DNA from: Bacteroidales bacterium
GTDB lineage: Bacteria > Bacteroidota > Bacteroidia > Bacteroidales > UBA932
NCBI GenBank assembly: GCA_022647615.1
Contig: JALCKZ010000001.1
Location: 298,178 to 362,177 of the forward strand
Direction of reading: 5' to 3'
Length of the DNA stretch: 64,000 nucleotides
Each line of letters opens with the position of its first letter. Position 1 is the first letter of the stretch. Under the pieces are notes generated by a model. It worked only from the letters and a program-made list of their open reading frames with translations, had not been told where the DNA came from and ran no database searches. This document shows positions 35,133-43,809 of the stretch, in pieces. The translations under genes were made by a program, and so were the position numbers.

Positions 35133-36218
35133 CTACTCTTCAAATTTGTCGGGAGTAAAAGATGCAGGCTCTCCCTCCTTTGCATTTACCTTCTCTCCGT
35201 TATTTACAACGCTCTGTCCCTCAACTATTACCTCATCTCCCTCAGTAAGTCCGCTCTTAACTTCATACAATTTTCCAAACTGCCTTCCAAGGTCAACTTT
35301 CTTATAAACAACCTTTCCGTCAACAACTGTATAAACATAACGGTCGCCGCTGCCAATTTGCTTAACAACAGAAACATCAGGAACAACTACATGATGCTCT
35401 TTTCCATAATTAAATGTAACTCTTGCAAACATACCCGGACGTACGCGCTCATTCTGATTTTCTATAGTAATCTCAACCGGGAAAGTTCTGCTTGTTGCAT
35501 CAACAGAAGGATATACCAGATGCACCTTACCTTTAAACACCTCATTCCCAAACACATCCAGCTGCACATCCACATTCATTCCTTTTTTAATACTGTTAAA
35601 CAGCTCCTCGGAAACATTAACTTTAATCTTCACAGGACGAATTTGATCAACGGTAAACAAAGGCTGTCCGCCAAGATTAAACATATCTCCCTGATCATAA
35701 TTTCTTGCAACAACAACACCTGAAATCGGGCTAATCAAATATGTGTTCTCAGCCAAATTCTGATAGTTGGACAAAGAGACATCATAAGCCATCTTGCGCG
35801 CGTCATAATCTGATTTTGAGGTGCCTCCAACTTCATACAGCTGCTTAGAACGCTCAAACTCCTGCTTGTTATTTTGCATCTGAAGTTTTGCCTGGGTAAG
35901 AGAAGCCGCATCCATTATCGCCAATCTCTGTCCGCGGGCAACATGATCTCCAACCTCAACAAAAATTCTCTGAATTCTTGCACCCATCTTTGGAGAGATA
36001 TTATTTGTATTGTATCCCTCTACCGTGCCGGTAAAAGTTTCTATCTGGTCAACATCCTGAGCAGAAATCTTTGTAACGGTAACATCCTGTACCTTAAGAG
36101 AATCAGCTTGTGCAGCAGCCTTATCTTTCTTGCTCTGCCCGCAAGAAGAAGCCCCTGCCATCACAGCTCCAAAAAGCGCAATGGCAGCAAGAAAATTCAT
36201 GTAATCTTTTGTATGCAT
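35133..36218 (-). CDS. RND efflux periplasmic adaptor (membrane-fusion protein)
   Basis: 361 residues; a lipoprotein-like N-terminus (AVMAGASSCGQSKKDKAA) suggests attachment by a lipid. The order barrel-sandwich, alpha-hairpin, lipoyl and membrane-proximal domains is visible: ISPKMGARIQRIFVEVGDHVARGQRLA (lipoyl half), a helical hairpin LTQAKLQMQNNKQEFERSKQLYEVGG, ISPISGVVVARNYDQGD (other lipoyl half), and the beta-barrel VRPGMFARVTF. It links the RND pump to the outer-membrane channel. Confidence 0.94.
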   Translation of the reverse strand: MHTKDYMNFLAAIALFGAVMAGASSCGQSKKDKAAAQADSLKVQDVTVTKISAQDVDQIETFTGTVEGYNTNNISPKMGARIQRIFVEVGDHVARGQRLAIMDAASLTQAKLQMQNNKQEFERSKQLYEVGGTSKSDYDARKMAYDVSLSNYQNLAENTYLISPISGVVVARNYDQGDMFNLGGQPLFTVDQIRPVKIKVNVSEELFNSIKKGMNVDVQLDVFGNEVFKGKVHLVYPSVDATSRTFPVEITIENQNERVRPGMFARVTFNYGKEHHVVVPDVSVVKQIGSGDRYVYTVVDGKVVYKKVDLGRQFGKLYEVKSGLTEGDEVIVEGQSVVNNGEKVNAKEGEPASFTPDKFEE

Positions 36219-36278
36219 ATTATTATATTTTTTATTTTTTCTATCCTTTTTAATCCCGACAGCAACCGTTCTCCATAT

Positions 36279-37760
36279 CTATTTATTTTCTTCACTCTTA
36301 TTATCAGCCGCCGCTGGATGTTCCTTCTCAGCAGCAGGTAATTTCTTAATCAGCTCTCTCCTTTGAGGATTATATTCAGCCTCATCATTTACATTAACGC
36401 CCAGCACTTTATCAAGAGAAGACTTTGCTACAAGATAAGTGTAGATGGACTGATTAAGATTAAGCTTGGCCTGCAAAAGAGCAAGCTGAGCATCATTCAT
36501 CTCCAGCAATGTGCCGCTTCCAATTTCATATCTTTTCTGCGCAATTTCATACCCTGTCTTTGCCCCCTCTATAGAAGCCTGCGCGGCATTGTACTGTTTG
36601 ATAGCCGTTTCCAAAGAGCTAAGTCCTTGTTTAACTGCAACCACCAAATTCCTTCTTGCGTTTTCCCTCTGCAAATCCAGCTCTTCCTGCTGCACTTTTG
36701 TCTGTTTCAAATTGTACCATCTCTGGCCGCCGCTGAAGATTGGAACTACAAGAGAAAGACCTCCAACTGAATAAGGATTCCATTTATAATCTTTGAATTT
36801 AAAATCCTCCGCCATCGCAATCCAGGAATAAGACAATGAAGCATTAAGACTTGGATAATACTGCGCAAGCTGCATCTTGTAAGTCCTGCTTAATATATCG
36901 CTCTGGATATCAAGTTGTTTTAATGAAGAGTTTTTCTCCAGCATTGTAGTATCAGCTGCAATTGAAACATCCTTCAAGACATCTTTATAGTCAGACAATT
37001 TTCCAATGCACTTAATATTTGTATTTAAATCAATTCCAATAAGGGCTTTTAATTTCCACATTGCCAGCACCATGCTGTTTTGCGCATCATACATGCTCGG
37101 CTCTGCATTCTGCATGGTAACTTCCGCACGTATCATATCATATTTTGCACTTCTGCCGCTCTCATATTTTGCCTTTGCATCTTTGTAACTGTGCACGGCG
37201 TTATTATAATTCTCTCTGTAGACATCATAAGAATCTGAAGCAAGCAAACAAGTATAAAAAGCTTGTTGTACCTGATCTATAAGGTCTTGCCTGGAGGAAC
37301 GTGCCTGCTCAACTGCAAGGTCCACATTCTTTCCGGAAATTTCCAAACTCTTCCAAAGCGGAAAATTAATCAAAGGCATGGAGGCGGAAAATCCCATATT
37401 GTAAACGTTTGCGGTACCAACTGCAAAAGACCTGGTTACAGTATCAATTTTCATATACATCACCTGTTTTTTGATGGTGCGCTGATATGCTCCGCTGAAA
37501 TTAATTTGTGGGAACAAAGATGAATAACTTCCGCTCTTTGCATAACCGGTCTTTTGAATCTCCTTGTCTGCAATCTTAACAGTAAGGCTCTGGCTCTTTG
37601 CAATTTGCAAAGCCTCATCCAATGTCAGCGCAAGCGTATCGCTTGCAGCCGCCTGCCCGCCGGCCTGAACATTTGCTGCAACAGAATGAGCAAAAGCTCC
37701 GGCTGATAAAAACACAGCCATTCCCGCAACTACAACAAATTTTAAAAATCTTTTTTCCAT
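36279..37760 (-). CDS. TolC-family outer-membrane efflux protein
   Basis: 493 residues with signal peptide MEKRFLKFVVVAGMAVFLSAGAFA and two OEP repeats of long helices (TLALTLDEALQIAKSQSLTVK at the start; AQKRYEIGSGTLLEMNDAQLALLQAKLNL in the second half). It forms the trimeric exit duct of the pump. It is the second gene of the operon, downstream of the tetR gene on the same strand. A charged C-terminal tail ends KKLPAAEKEHPAAADNKSEENK. The 60-bp gap to the adaptor gene holds CTGTCGGGA (36254, minus). Confidence 0.94.
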   Translation of the reverse strand: MEKRFLKFVVVAGMAVFLSAGAFAHSVAANVQAGGQAAASDTLALTLDEALQIAKSQSLTVKIADKEIQKTGYAKSGSYSSLFPQINFSGAYQRTIKKQVMYMKIDTVTRSFAVGTANVYNMGFSASMPLINFPLWKSLEISGKNVDLAVEQARSSRQDLIDQVQQAFYTCLLASDSYDVYRENYNNAVHSYKDAKAKYESGRSAKYDMIRAEVTMQNAEPSMYDAQNSMVLAMWKLKALIGIDLNTNIKCIGKLSDYKDVLKDVSIAADTTMLEKNSSLKQLDIQSDILSRTYKMQLAQYYPSLNASLSYSWIAMAEDFKFKDYKWNPYSVGGLSLVVPIFSGGQRWYNLKQTKVQQEELDLQRENARRNLVVAVKQGLSSLETAIKQYNAAQASIEGAKTGYEIAQKRYEIGSGTLLEMNDAQLALLQAKLNLNQSIYTYLVAKSSLDKVLGVNVNDEAEYNPQRRELIKKLPAAEKEHPAAADNKSEENK

Positions 37761-37843
37761 ATAATGTTTACTTGTTTTTTTCTGTTAAACTTCTGCTCTT
37801 CTTTTTTATATTTTCATTTTATTACTGTCGCGACAGATATTAC

Positions 37844-38437
37844 TTAATTATACTTGGCCCTCAGCTCATCTATTACCTTTTTGCCTTTGTCTGTGCAAAT
37901 ACCTCTTAATACGGTTGTTATAAAGTCAAAACAAATTTTCTCCGGAGTCCCGGGCATTTTGTGATCAGCCTTTGCATCCAAAAGTTGCTGACGGAACAGA
38001 GAGACCAATACATCAAAATTCTGCTCCTTCTCTATCATTCCCTCTTCCACTCCCCTTTTGATTATCCGCATTCCTCTTTTATCCAACTCCTCTTTTGTGC
38101 TTGAAAATAACTTTTGAAGCTCAGGGTCTCCGTAAGCATCCCTCTTAAAATTCTCACCGGAAACATGAAAAAATTTAAAACCTTCCAAAGCTCCAAATAC
38201 TATGACTTCTAGAGAATTATCCAAAGAGGTGCTAATGTAATCAAGCCGCTTCTTCAATCCGTTAAGTTTAAACTGGCAACTTTGCAAAACCAAATCCTCC
38301 TTATTGGAGAAATAATCATAAAGTGTCTTTTTAGATATTTTAAGAGTTTTCACAATCTCATCCATGCTCACGCCCTTGATGCCGCGCTCTGCAAAAACAT
38401 CAAAAGCTGTCTCCATTATTTGCTCTTTTCTAATCAT
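37844..38437 (-). CDS. TetR-family transcriptional regulator
   Basis: 197 residues. The N-terminal helix-turn-helix is MIRKEQIMETAFDVFAERGIKGVSMDEIVKTLKISKKTLYDYFSNKEDLV, standard for TetR. The C-terminal ligand-binding domain is distinct. It is first in the efflux operon (tetR, tolC, adaptor, pump, PG0541), so it likely represses it. The gap to tolC holds the palindrome CTGTCGCGACAG at 37825-37836. A divergent AraC-type regulator follows across a 190-bp intergenic region. Confidence 0.92.
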   Translation of the reverse strand: MIRKEQIMETAFDVFAERGIKGVSMDEIVKTLKISKKTLYDYFSNKEDLVLQSCQFKLNGLKKRLDYISTSLDNSLEVIVFGALEGFKFFHVSGENFKRDAYGDPELQKLFSSTKEELDKRGMRIIKRGVEEGMIEKEQNFDVLVSLFRQQLLDAKADHKMPGTPEKICFDFITTVLRGICTDKGKKVIDELRAKYN

Positions 38438-38535
38438 ATTCTAAATCCAACCGTTTCTTGTCAATTGTGAAACGGGCTTTGGGAACGCAAAGATGATACC
38501 ATTAGAGGAAACTTATACGGGTCAATTTTGTACAT

Positions 38536-38609
38536 TTTTGTTCCAAAACTATAATGAGTTGCAAAATAATTGCTTTTAAAAAACATTTTTTGATACTTTT
38601 GTTCCAAAA
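38536..38609. promoter_or_regulatory. Two copies of an imperfect palindrome in the tetR/araC intergenic region
   Basis: TTTTGTTCCAAAA at 38536-38548 and again at 38597-38609 (arms TTTTG/CAAAA, 61 bases apart). A third copy is at 13639-13651 (minus orientation), upstream of the LPS-kinase-like gene. Two copies between divergent regulator genes could be operators; one overlaps the TACTTTTG promoter box. Confidence 0.5.
38570..38601 (+). promoter_or_regulatory. Promoter of the AraC-type gene
   Basis: TTG at 38570-38572, a 21-base spacer, then TACTTTTG at 38594-38601: a good fit to the Bacteroidetes consensus. It lies 25 bases ahead of the ATG at 38626. Confidence 0.65.
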
Positions 38610-38625
38610 TTACATATCAGCATAT

Positions 38626-39576
38626 ATGGAGAATAATAATCTGGCAACTGCCGTAAGTGGGAATTCAGCGGAAAACGCAACAAGGGTAGAAATGCATCTT
38701 GATAATTTTGCCGCGGAGTCCGGCGGATTTTGCTACAAAAATCAGCTGCTAATTATGGGGGGCAATCAGTTTAATGAAAAGAAGCTTAAGGATGTAATGA
38801 AAAAATTTCCTCCAGTAAAATTAAACGTCATGAGCTTTATTCTGATACTGGAAGGGGAAATGAAAATTACTTTGGACTACATAGACCACTCATTTAAAAA
38901 AAACACTCTAATAGTTATATCACCGTTTAACACAATAACCAGTTCTGCTATCTCCCCAAATTGCAGATACTACGTTATAATGGTGACAAGAGATTTTGCA
39001 CAAGACACAATGATGGAACGTCGCCCCATTCCAATGGGACACTTTATGAACCTTGGCAATAAAACAGGTTTTCAGCTGAATGACAAGGAGATGGAGGTAA
39101 TAAAAAGGTGTACGGAAAACATTTATAATTTTATACAGCAAAAAGAGAATATATTTCTGGGGGAAATTCTTCACTCCGCTTTTTACATTTTTTCCATGCA
39201 AGTCGCCAATTATTTCTCTAGCATCAACAACACACAAAACTTGCAAACCGATAGCCGCAAAGATGAGCTTATAAGAAAGTTTTTGGGATTGATTATAAAG
39301 TACGGAGAAGCAGAGCATTATCCAGAGTTCTATGCAGATAAGTTGTGCATCACGGTACAATACTTATCTCTAATACTAAAAGAACAAACGGATAATACGG
39401 CAAAACACTGGATTGCAAACAATCTGATTGTCAGGGCAAAAACAATGCTGCGCATGCCGGGCGCATCCATCCCGCAGATAGCGGAAAAACTGCATTTTGC
39501 AGACCAGTCATCTTTTGGAAAATTCTTTAAGAAACATGTTGGCATGTCCCCAAAGAAGTACATGCAAGAGAATTAA
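38626..39576 (+). CDS. AraC-family transcriptional regulator
   Basis: 316 residues from ATG at 38626 (MENNNLATAVSGN); the frame is open to 38554, but the promoter lies inside that stretch. N-terminal cupin-like sensing domain; C-terminal double HTH, with RAKTMLRMPGASIPQIAEKLHFADQSSFGKFFKKHVGMSPKKY typical of AraC. It belongs to the type that often sits next to efflux or envelope genes in Bacteroidetes. It is divergent from the tetR-efflux operon, so it may control that operon or the neighbouring SusCD unit; neither can be shown here. Confidence 0.88.
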   Translation: MENNNLATAVSGNSAENATRVEMHLDNFAAESGGFCYKNQLLIMGGNQFNEKKLKDVMKKFPPVKLNVMSFILILEGEMKITLDYIDHSFKKNTLIVISPFNTITSSAISPNCRYYVIMVTRDFAQDTMMERRPIPMGHFMNLGNKTGFQLNDKEMEVIKRCTENIYNFIQQKENIFLGEILHSAFYIFSMQVANYFSSINNTQNLQTDSRKDELIRKFLGLIIKYGEAEHYPEFYADKLCITVQYLSLILKEQTDNTAKHWIANNLIVRAKTMLRMPGASIPQIAEKLHFADQSSFGKFFKKHVGMSPKKYMQEN

Positions 39577-39608
39577 AAAAGGGTGACAAAACATCTTGTT
39601 TGCCACCC
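39575..39608 (-). terminator. Terminator of the SusC/SusD-carboxypeptidase operon
   Basis: The hairpin GGGTGaCAAA...TTTGcCACCC lies between convergent genes. Read on the minus strand it ends in CCCTTTTTTAA, a proper T-run, so it serves the minus-strand operon. Confidence 0.75.
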
Positions 39609-39616
39609 CTCTTCAA

Positions 39617-42151
39617 TCATAACAATTCACCAAATAACACTGCATTCATAAATATTTTGGATGCCCCAAACCAATATGACCGGAAATTTACATCATCTGC
39701 AAAAAATACAATTTGTCCCTTTTTATAAGGTTCCGTAATAATTGCAGGAGTTCCGCCCAGTCTTATAATATCTTTTTGGGATATACATCCAGATAAAAAT
39801 GAATCTTTTAAATAAGACATTGGAACTTTTGCTTTTTCATCTTTTACTCCATATACCCTAGTTCCATTTTTCATTACAGCAACGTTTTGCCCAGAATAAC
39901 CCCATCCAAGCACTGAGGTTTTATCCAGCTTGCAATTTAGTATAACGCCTGATATTGCTCCAGGTTTTTCATCTTTAGAAACCACCTCTATATCAGATAT
40001 TTTTGCGTCTCTGGCAATATCAATTGCCTTACCCAGGAAGATAGCCTCCCCTCCCTTGGCAACCCATTCTTTCAAATTTGCTATATCAGCTTCTGAAAAT
40101 TTTTGAGCAGGAACGCCACCGGAAAAAACAAGTACATTGTATTGGCTCAAATCTGCCGTAGAGATAGACTTTAAATCCATTAAAGTCATCGGAATCTTAA
40201 ATCTTTGATCCAACATATGCCATATCTCTCCCGATTCTTCTACCCCCATTCCCTGTCCTACTAACATTGCAATCTTTGGAACTCTTACATTTTTTATTGA
40301 GGGACTGCCAAGATCTAAATCAGACATAAGACCGCTATTCATAGAGTGCACGGTAACGCCACATTCCGCTGCATAAGCTGAGATTTTCTTATACAAATCT
40401 TCAGAGGTAATATTCTGATATGAAACAGGCACTATAAAAGTTCCATAACTGAATTTTAACGTCTTGCTGCTGTCAGCAAATGTTATAGGCTTGCCGCACA
40501 CCCGCACAAGTATACCGTCTTTTAACAAAGAGGCAACTAATTTAGGTGTGTAATACTCCTTATTATCAAATAAATACGCATAAGTACTCTTCCCTCCGAT
40601 AACTTTCCCCTTTGGGAATTCCAATTTGTCTGCCTTCTCACCAAGCAAATTTAAAACAGGTACAGTTACCGGAGAATATTCCAAATTATAAGCATGAGGA
40701 AATGTCCATGTGGAAATATCGTAAAAAGTACTGTCGCGAAAATCTGAAACATTTTCAAACAGCGTCCTGACTTTAAAATAATATTTTTGGGCAGTTGGAA
40801 CAATATAAGAGTCTGAAGATGAATATTTTTGCTTCCCGACAGTTAAATCATCCTTTAACTTATATACTTCTATTCCATGCCTTTGCAAAGTCTCAAGAAA
40901 ATGATATTCAATGCCTTTGTTGCCCCTGGAATTAAAAACATAGCCTTTAATTTTATCTGCTGCTGCCTGCCTGCTTGAATTAACATAGAACTTACGCTGA
41001 TAGTCAAGCAGCGTATCCTTCATTGAAAAAGATGCAAATACGGTAGTAATCATTGATACAGACTGATTGCGCACCGTGCTTGCAAAAGAGGCATTGCCAA
41101 AAGCCGTAGGTCTTAAAAATCCCTTTGTGGCAACTTGTTCACAAAGGAATGCAACACTCCCTTGCATATCTCCATAAGCGGCACCCTTTCCGTAATAAAA
41201 ATCATCATAACCCTCTTTGGAGTAGTATAATACACCAATTTTGTCAAAAGCGGCCGCTATATGTTTTGTAATTTCAGATGTGAGTTTTTGATTCTTTTCC
41301 GGAGTCAAAGAGTTTGTTCTCAAAGGATGTCCTGGGCTAAAATAGTACCCTTTCCCGTTCCCGCCTTGCTCATGAAAATCCCCAACAACATTTGGCATCC
41401 AGCTCATATACATTTTCACAGCATTTATGCCCTCAGGATATTGCAACATAAGCCAATCCCTGTTGCTGTCCGCCCAATAATGATTTGTGCGGCTGCTTGG
41501 CCAGGCTTCATTAAATTCTCTGGAATTTAAATCTGCACTCTCCGTAAAGCTCCTGCTAGAATTCACCCAACTTGCAAACCGGTTAATTCCATCAGGATTT
41601 TGTCCAGGTGTAATAATCAATATTGTCTTTTTAAGAAGATTAGTAACCTCTTCACTCTCTGCGGCTGTAAAAAAATAGGCAGCAATTAAAGAAGCATTCA
41701 CACCGGACGGCTCATTGCCGTGAATGGATCCCATCAAGTTGACAATAACAGGCATCTCTTTAATATCCAACTTATTAGAAAGTGACACATCTGTAATGGA
41801 TAAATGTTCTTCTCTAATTTGTTCCAATTTTTTTTGATTCTCTGCAGATGTAATTATCACTTGGATAAAAGGACGATGTTGAAAGGTTCTTCCATACTCT
41901 CTTATAGAAACTCTATCAGAAACGCTCTTAAGATCATACATGTATTTTAGGACATCATTCCAGTCGACATATTGCTCTCCAATTTCAAAACCCAATACAG
42001 ATTTTGGGGTTGGTATGTTAGAATTAAACCGGTAATTACCCTGCGGAATAAAATAATCAATTCCGGTTAACACGGTTTGACTTGAAGATTGCGCTGACAG
42101 GCAATTAACAGATAAAATACAGATAATCAGAAAAGAATACCATTTTTTCAT
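39617..42151 (-). CDS. M14-family zinc carboxypeptidase
   Basis: 844 residues, exported (signal peptide ending near LSAQ, about residue 21). The M14 zinc ligands are visible in GSIHGNEPSG (His144, Glu147) and the following conserved NPDGINRFASWVNSSR; a third ligand His lies in VVGDFHEQGG. The C-terminal half (about 560-840) contains a glutamine-amidotransferase-like segment (YNVLVFSGGVPAQKFSEADIANL). It is downstream of susCD in the same unit, so it probably trims peptides or glycopeptides bound by SusCD. Confidence 0.88.
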   Translation of the reverse strand: MKKWYSFLIICILSVNCLSAQSSSQTVLTGIDYFIPQGNYRFNSNIPTPKSVLGFEIGEQYVDWNDVLKYMYDLKSVSDRVSIREYGRTFQHRPFIQVIITSAENQKKLEQIREEHLSITDVSLSNKLDIKEMPVIVNLMGSIHGNEPSGVNASLIAAYFFTAAESEEVTNLLKKTILIITPGQNPDGINRFASWVNSSRSFTESADLNSREFNEAWPSSRTNHYWADSNRDWLMLQYPEGINAVKMYMSWMPNVVGDFHEQGGNGKGYYFSPGHPLRTNSLTPEKNQKLTSEITKHIAAAFDKIGVLYYSKEGYDDFYYGKGAAYGDMQGSVAFLCEQVATKGFLRPTAFGNASFASTVRNQSVSMITTVFASFSMKDTLLDYQRKFYVNSSRQAAADKIKGYVFNSRGNKGIEYHFLETLQRHGIEVYKLKDDLTVGKQKYSSSDSYIVPTAQKYYFKVRTLFENVSDFRDSTFYDISTWTFPHAYNLEYSPVTVPVLNLLGEKADKLEFPKGKVIGGKSTYAYLFDNKEYYTPKLVASLLKDGILVRVCGKPITFADSSKTLKFSYGTFIVPVSYQNITSEDLYKKISAYAAECGVTVHSMNSGLMSDLDLGSPSIKNVRVPKIAMLVGQGMGVEESGEIWHMLDQRFKIPMTLMDLKSISTADLSQYNVLVFSGGVPAQKFSEADIANLKEWVAKGGEAIFLGKAIDIARDAKISDIEVVSKDEKPGAISGVILNCKLDKTSVLGWGYSGQNVAVMKNGTRVYGVKDEKAKVPMSYLKDSFLSGCISQKDIIRLGGTPAIITEPYKKGQIVFFADDVNFRSYWFGASKIFMNAVLFGELL

Positions 42152-42178
42152 ATTTAATTCATATAAAAGCCGTTCTAA

Positions 42179-43804
42179 TTAAATAGGATTTTGATTGCAC
42201 AAAGGATTATAATCAATCTCTGCCTGAGGGATAACAAATTGCCATTCCAAACTGCTTGCATCCCTATACCTGTTCTCCTCACCTAATCCCTGGTCATCGT
42301 ACATATTATAATTGGAAGCTAAAGGATCTAGCTTAGTAGGATTTTTACCATTTTTCCACCCATTTGCACTGCCTCCCTGATTATATCCTGCCCTTGGAGC
42401 GGGTCCGCGATCCAAGTTCATATTTAATCTCTTCAAATCAGTAAATCTAAAGCCCTCTCCCCAAAGCTCAATCCTTCTTTGGAACATTATCTCATCAATC
42501 AAAGAAGCACCTGTATTTGATGAACGTACATATTGCGGATCTCTATTTTTTGCAAGTACATATAAAGCATCTGCCGCCTTATCATCATTACCGCCTGCAC
42601 GCGCATAACCCTCAGCCTCAATAAGTATCATCTCCGCTACCCTAATGTATGCCAGGTCCGCAGTATATAATGCGCCGCTGTAAGAAGCTGATTTATTGTC
42701 AGTATAATCCACAATAAATTTTTGGCTCATCCATTTAAAAATATTTCCGGAAGGAGGATATGCAATACTAGATTTTGACATGGTTGGCGCATCCGGAAGC
42801 CATAATGCTTTACGCACATCCGTAGAACTAATTCTGTTATATAGGAGATTATAAATAGCTCTAGGAGTATTTTTGTTATATGAGACATTAGTGTTGGATA
42901 TATAACTGAAAAAATTAGTTAGTGTTCCAGTTTCCAATGTGGGCTGACCTATCTTTCCCCAAATCCATTCTTCATTTGCCGTACACATTCTGCCCTGCTT
43001 AAAATCATACATGGTTGAGAGCAATTTTGCCCCTGAATTATCAACAACAAGCTTTGCCATCTCAGCTGCATCCAGCCAGCGTCCTTGCGTCAACAATACC
43101 CTGGCCTTAATTGCCCTTGCGACATTAACATCAATGTGGGTAATATTTGCTCTTTTTGTAGTGACCGTTTTTAAAAGTTCAATAGCATCATCAAGGTCTT
43201 TATTGATTGCATCATATGTCTCTTCTACTGTTGAACGCGCTTTAGGCTCAAGGCTGGTGCTCAATCTTAGAACAATTCCATCCTGAGTATTTTGCTTCCC
43301 CGGATAATATCTTTCCGCATACAACTGCACAAGACAGAAATGCGCAAAGGCTCTGTAAGTCAAGGCTTGCCCTTTTATATAATTCTTTTCCATATCAGTT
43401 CCCTGAGCATTATCTATGTTTTCTACAATAAGATTAGCGTTACAAATAATATCATAAAAATAACCGTACAGATACCTGTTTAAAGTAGAAGCCGTATTCC
43501 TATGCAATGACCACTTTGCCTGAGACTGCCATTGTGCATTACCTTTAGTATAAACCAAATCCTCTCCCATCATTTCCATCCATAGCATGTAGGTTGCGTA
43601 ACCGCACTGAGGTGCGGATGTTCCCTGTTTATACATAAGTCTGTGAATTCCATTAATGGCAGACATTGCGTTTTCCGTAGTTGCAAAGATTTGAGTCTGA
43701 TCCACAGAGGAAGTTGATTGTGTATCCAAAAAATCTTTACTACAAGATGACAGCACAAATATTGAACTTATCACCGTAAGTATTATTAATTTTTTCATGG
43801 TCAA
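42179..43804 (-). CDS. SusD/RagB-family outer-membrane lipoprotein
   Basis: 541 residues with the lipobox SSCSKDFLDTQS. TPR-like SusD fold: FATTENAMSAINGIHRLMY at the N-terminus, ITHIDVNVARAIKARVLLTQGRWLDAAEMAKLVVD in the middle, and the C-terminal block AYIRVAEMILIEAEGYARAGG / LIDEIMFQRRIELWGEGFRFTDLKR. It acts as the lid for the SusC transporter encoded 5 bases upstream. The start MTMKKLII has two close ATGs; either may be used. Confidence 0.95.
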   Translation of the reverse strand: MTMKKLIILTVISSIFVLSSCSKDFLDTQSTSSVDQTQIFATTENAMSAINGIHRLMYKQGTSAPQCGYATYMLWMEMMGEDLVYTKGNAQWQSQAKWSLHRNTASTLNRYLYGYFYDIICNANLIVENIDNAQGTDMEKNYIKGQALTYRAFAHFCLVQLYAERYYPGKQNTQDGIVLRLSTSLEPKARSTVEETYDAINKDLDDAIELLKTVTTKRANITHIDVNVARAIKARVLLTQGRWLDAAEMAKLVVDNSGAKLLSTMYDFKQGRMCTANEEWIWGKIGQPTLETGTLTNFFSYISNTNVSYNKNTPRAIYNLLYNRISSTDVRKALWLPDAPTMSKSSIAYPPSGNIFKWMSQKFIVDYTDNKSASYSGALYTADLAYIRVAEMILIEAEGYARAGGNDDKAADALYVLAKNRDPQYVRSSNTGASLIDEIMFQRRIELWGEGFRFTDLKRLNMNLDRGPAPRAGYNQGGSANGWKNGKNPTKLDPLASNYNMYDDQGLGEENRYRDASSLEWQFVIPQAEIDYNPLCNQNPI

Positions 43805-43809
43805 TTCAA

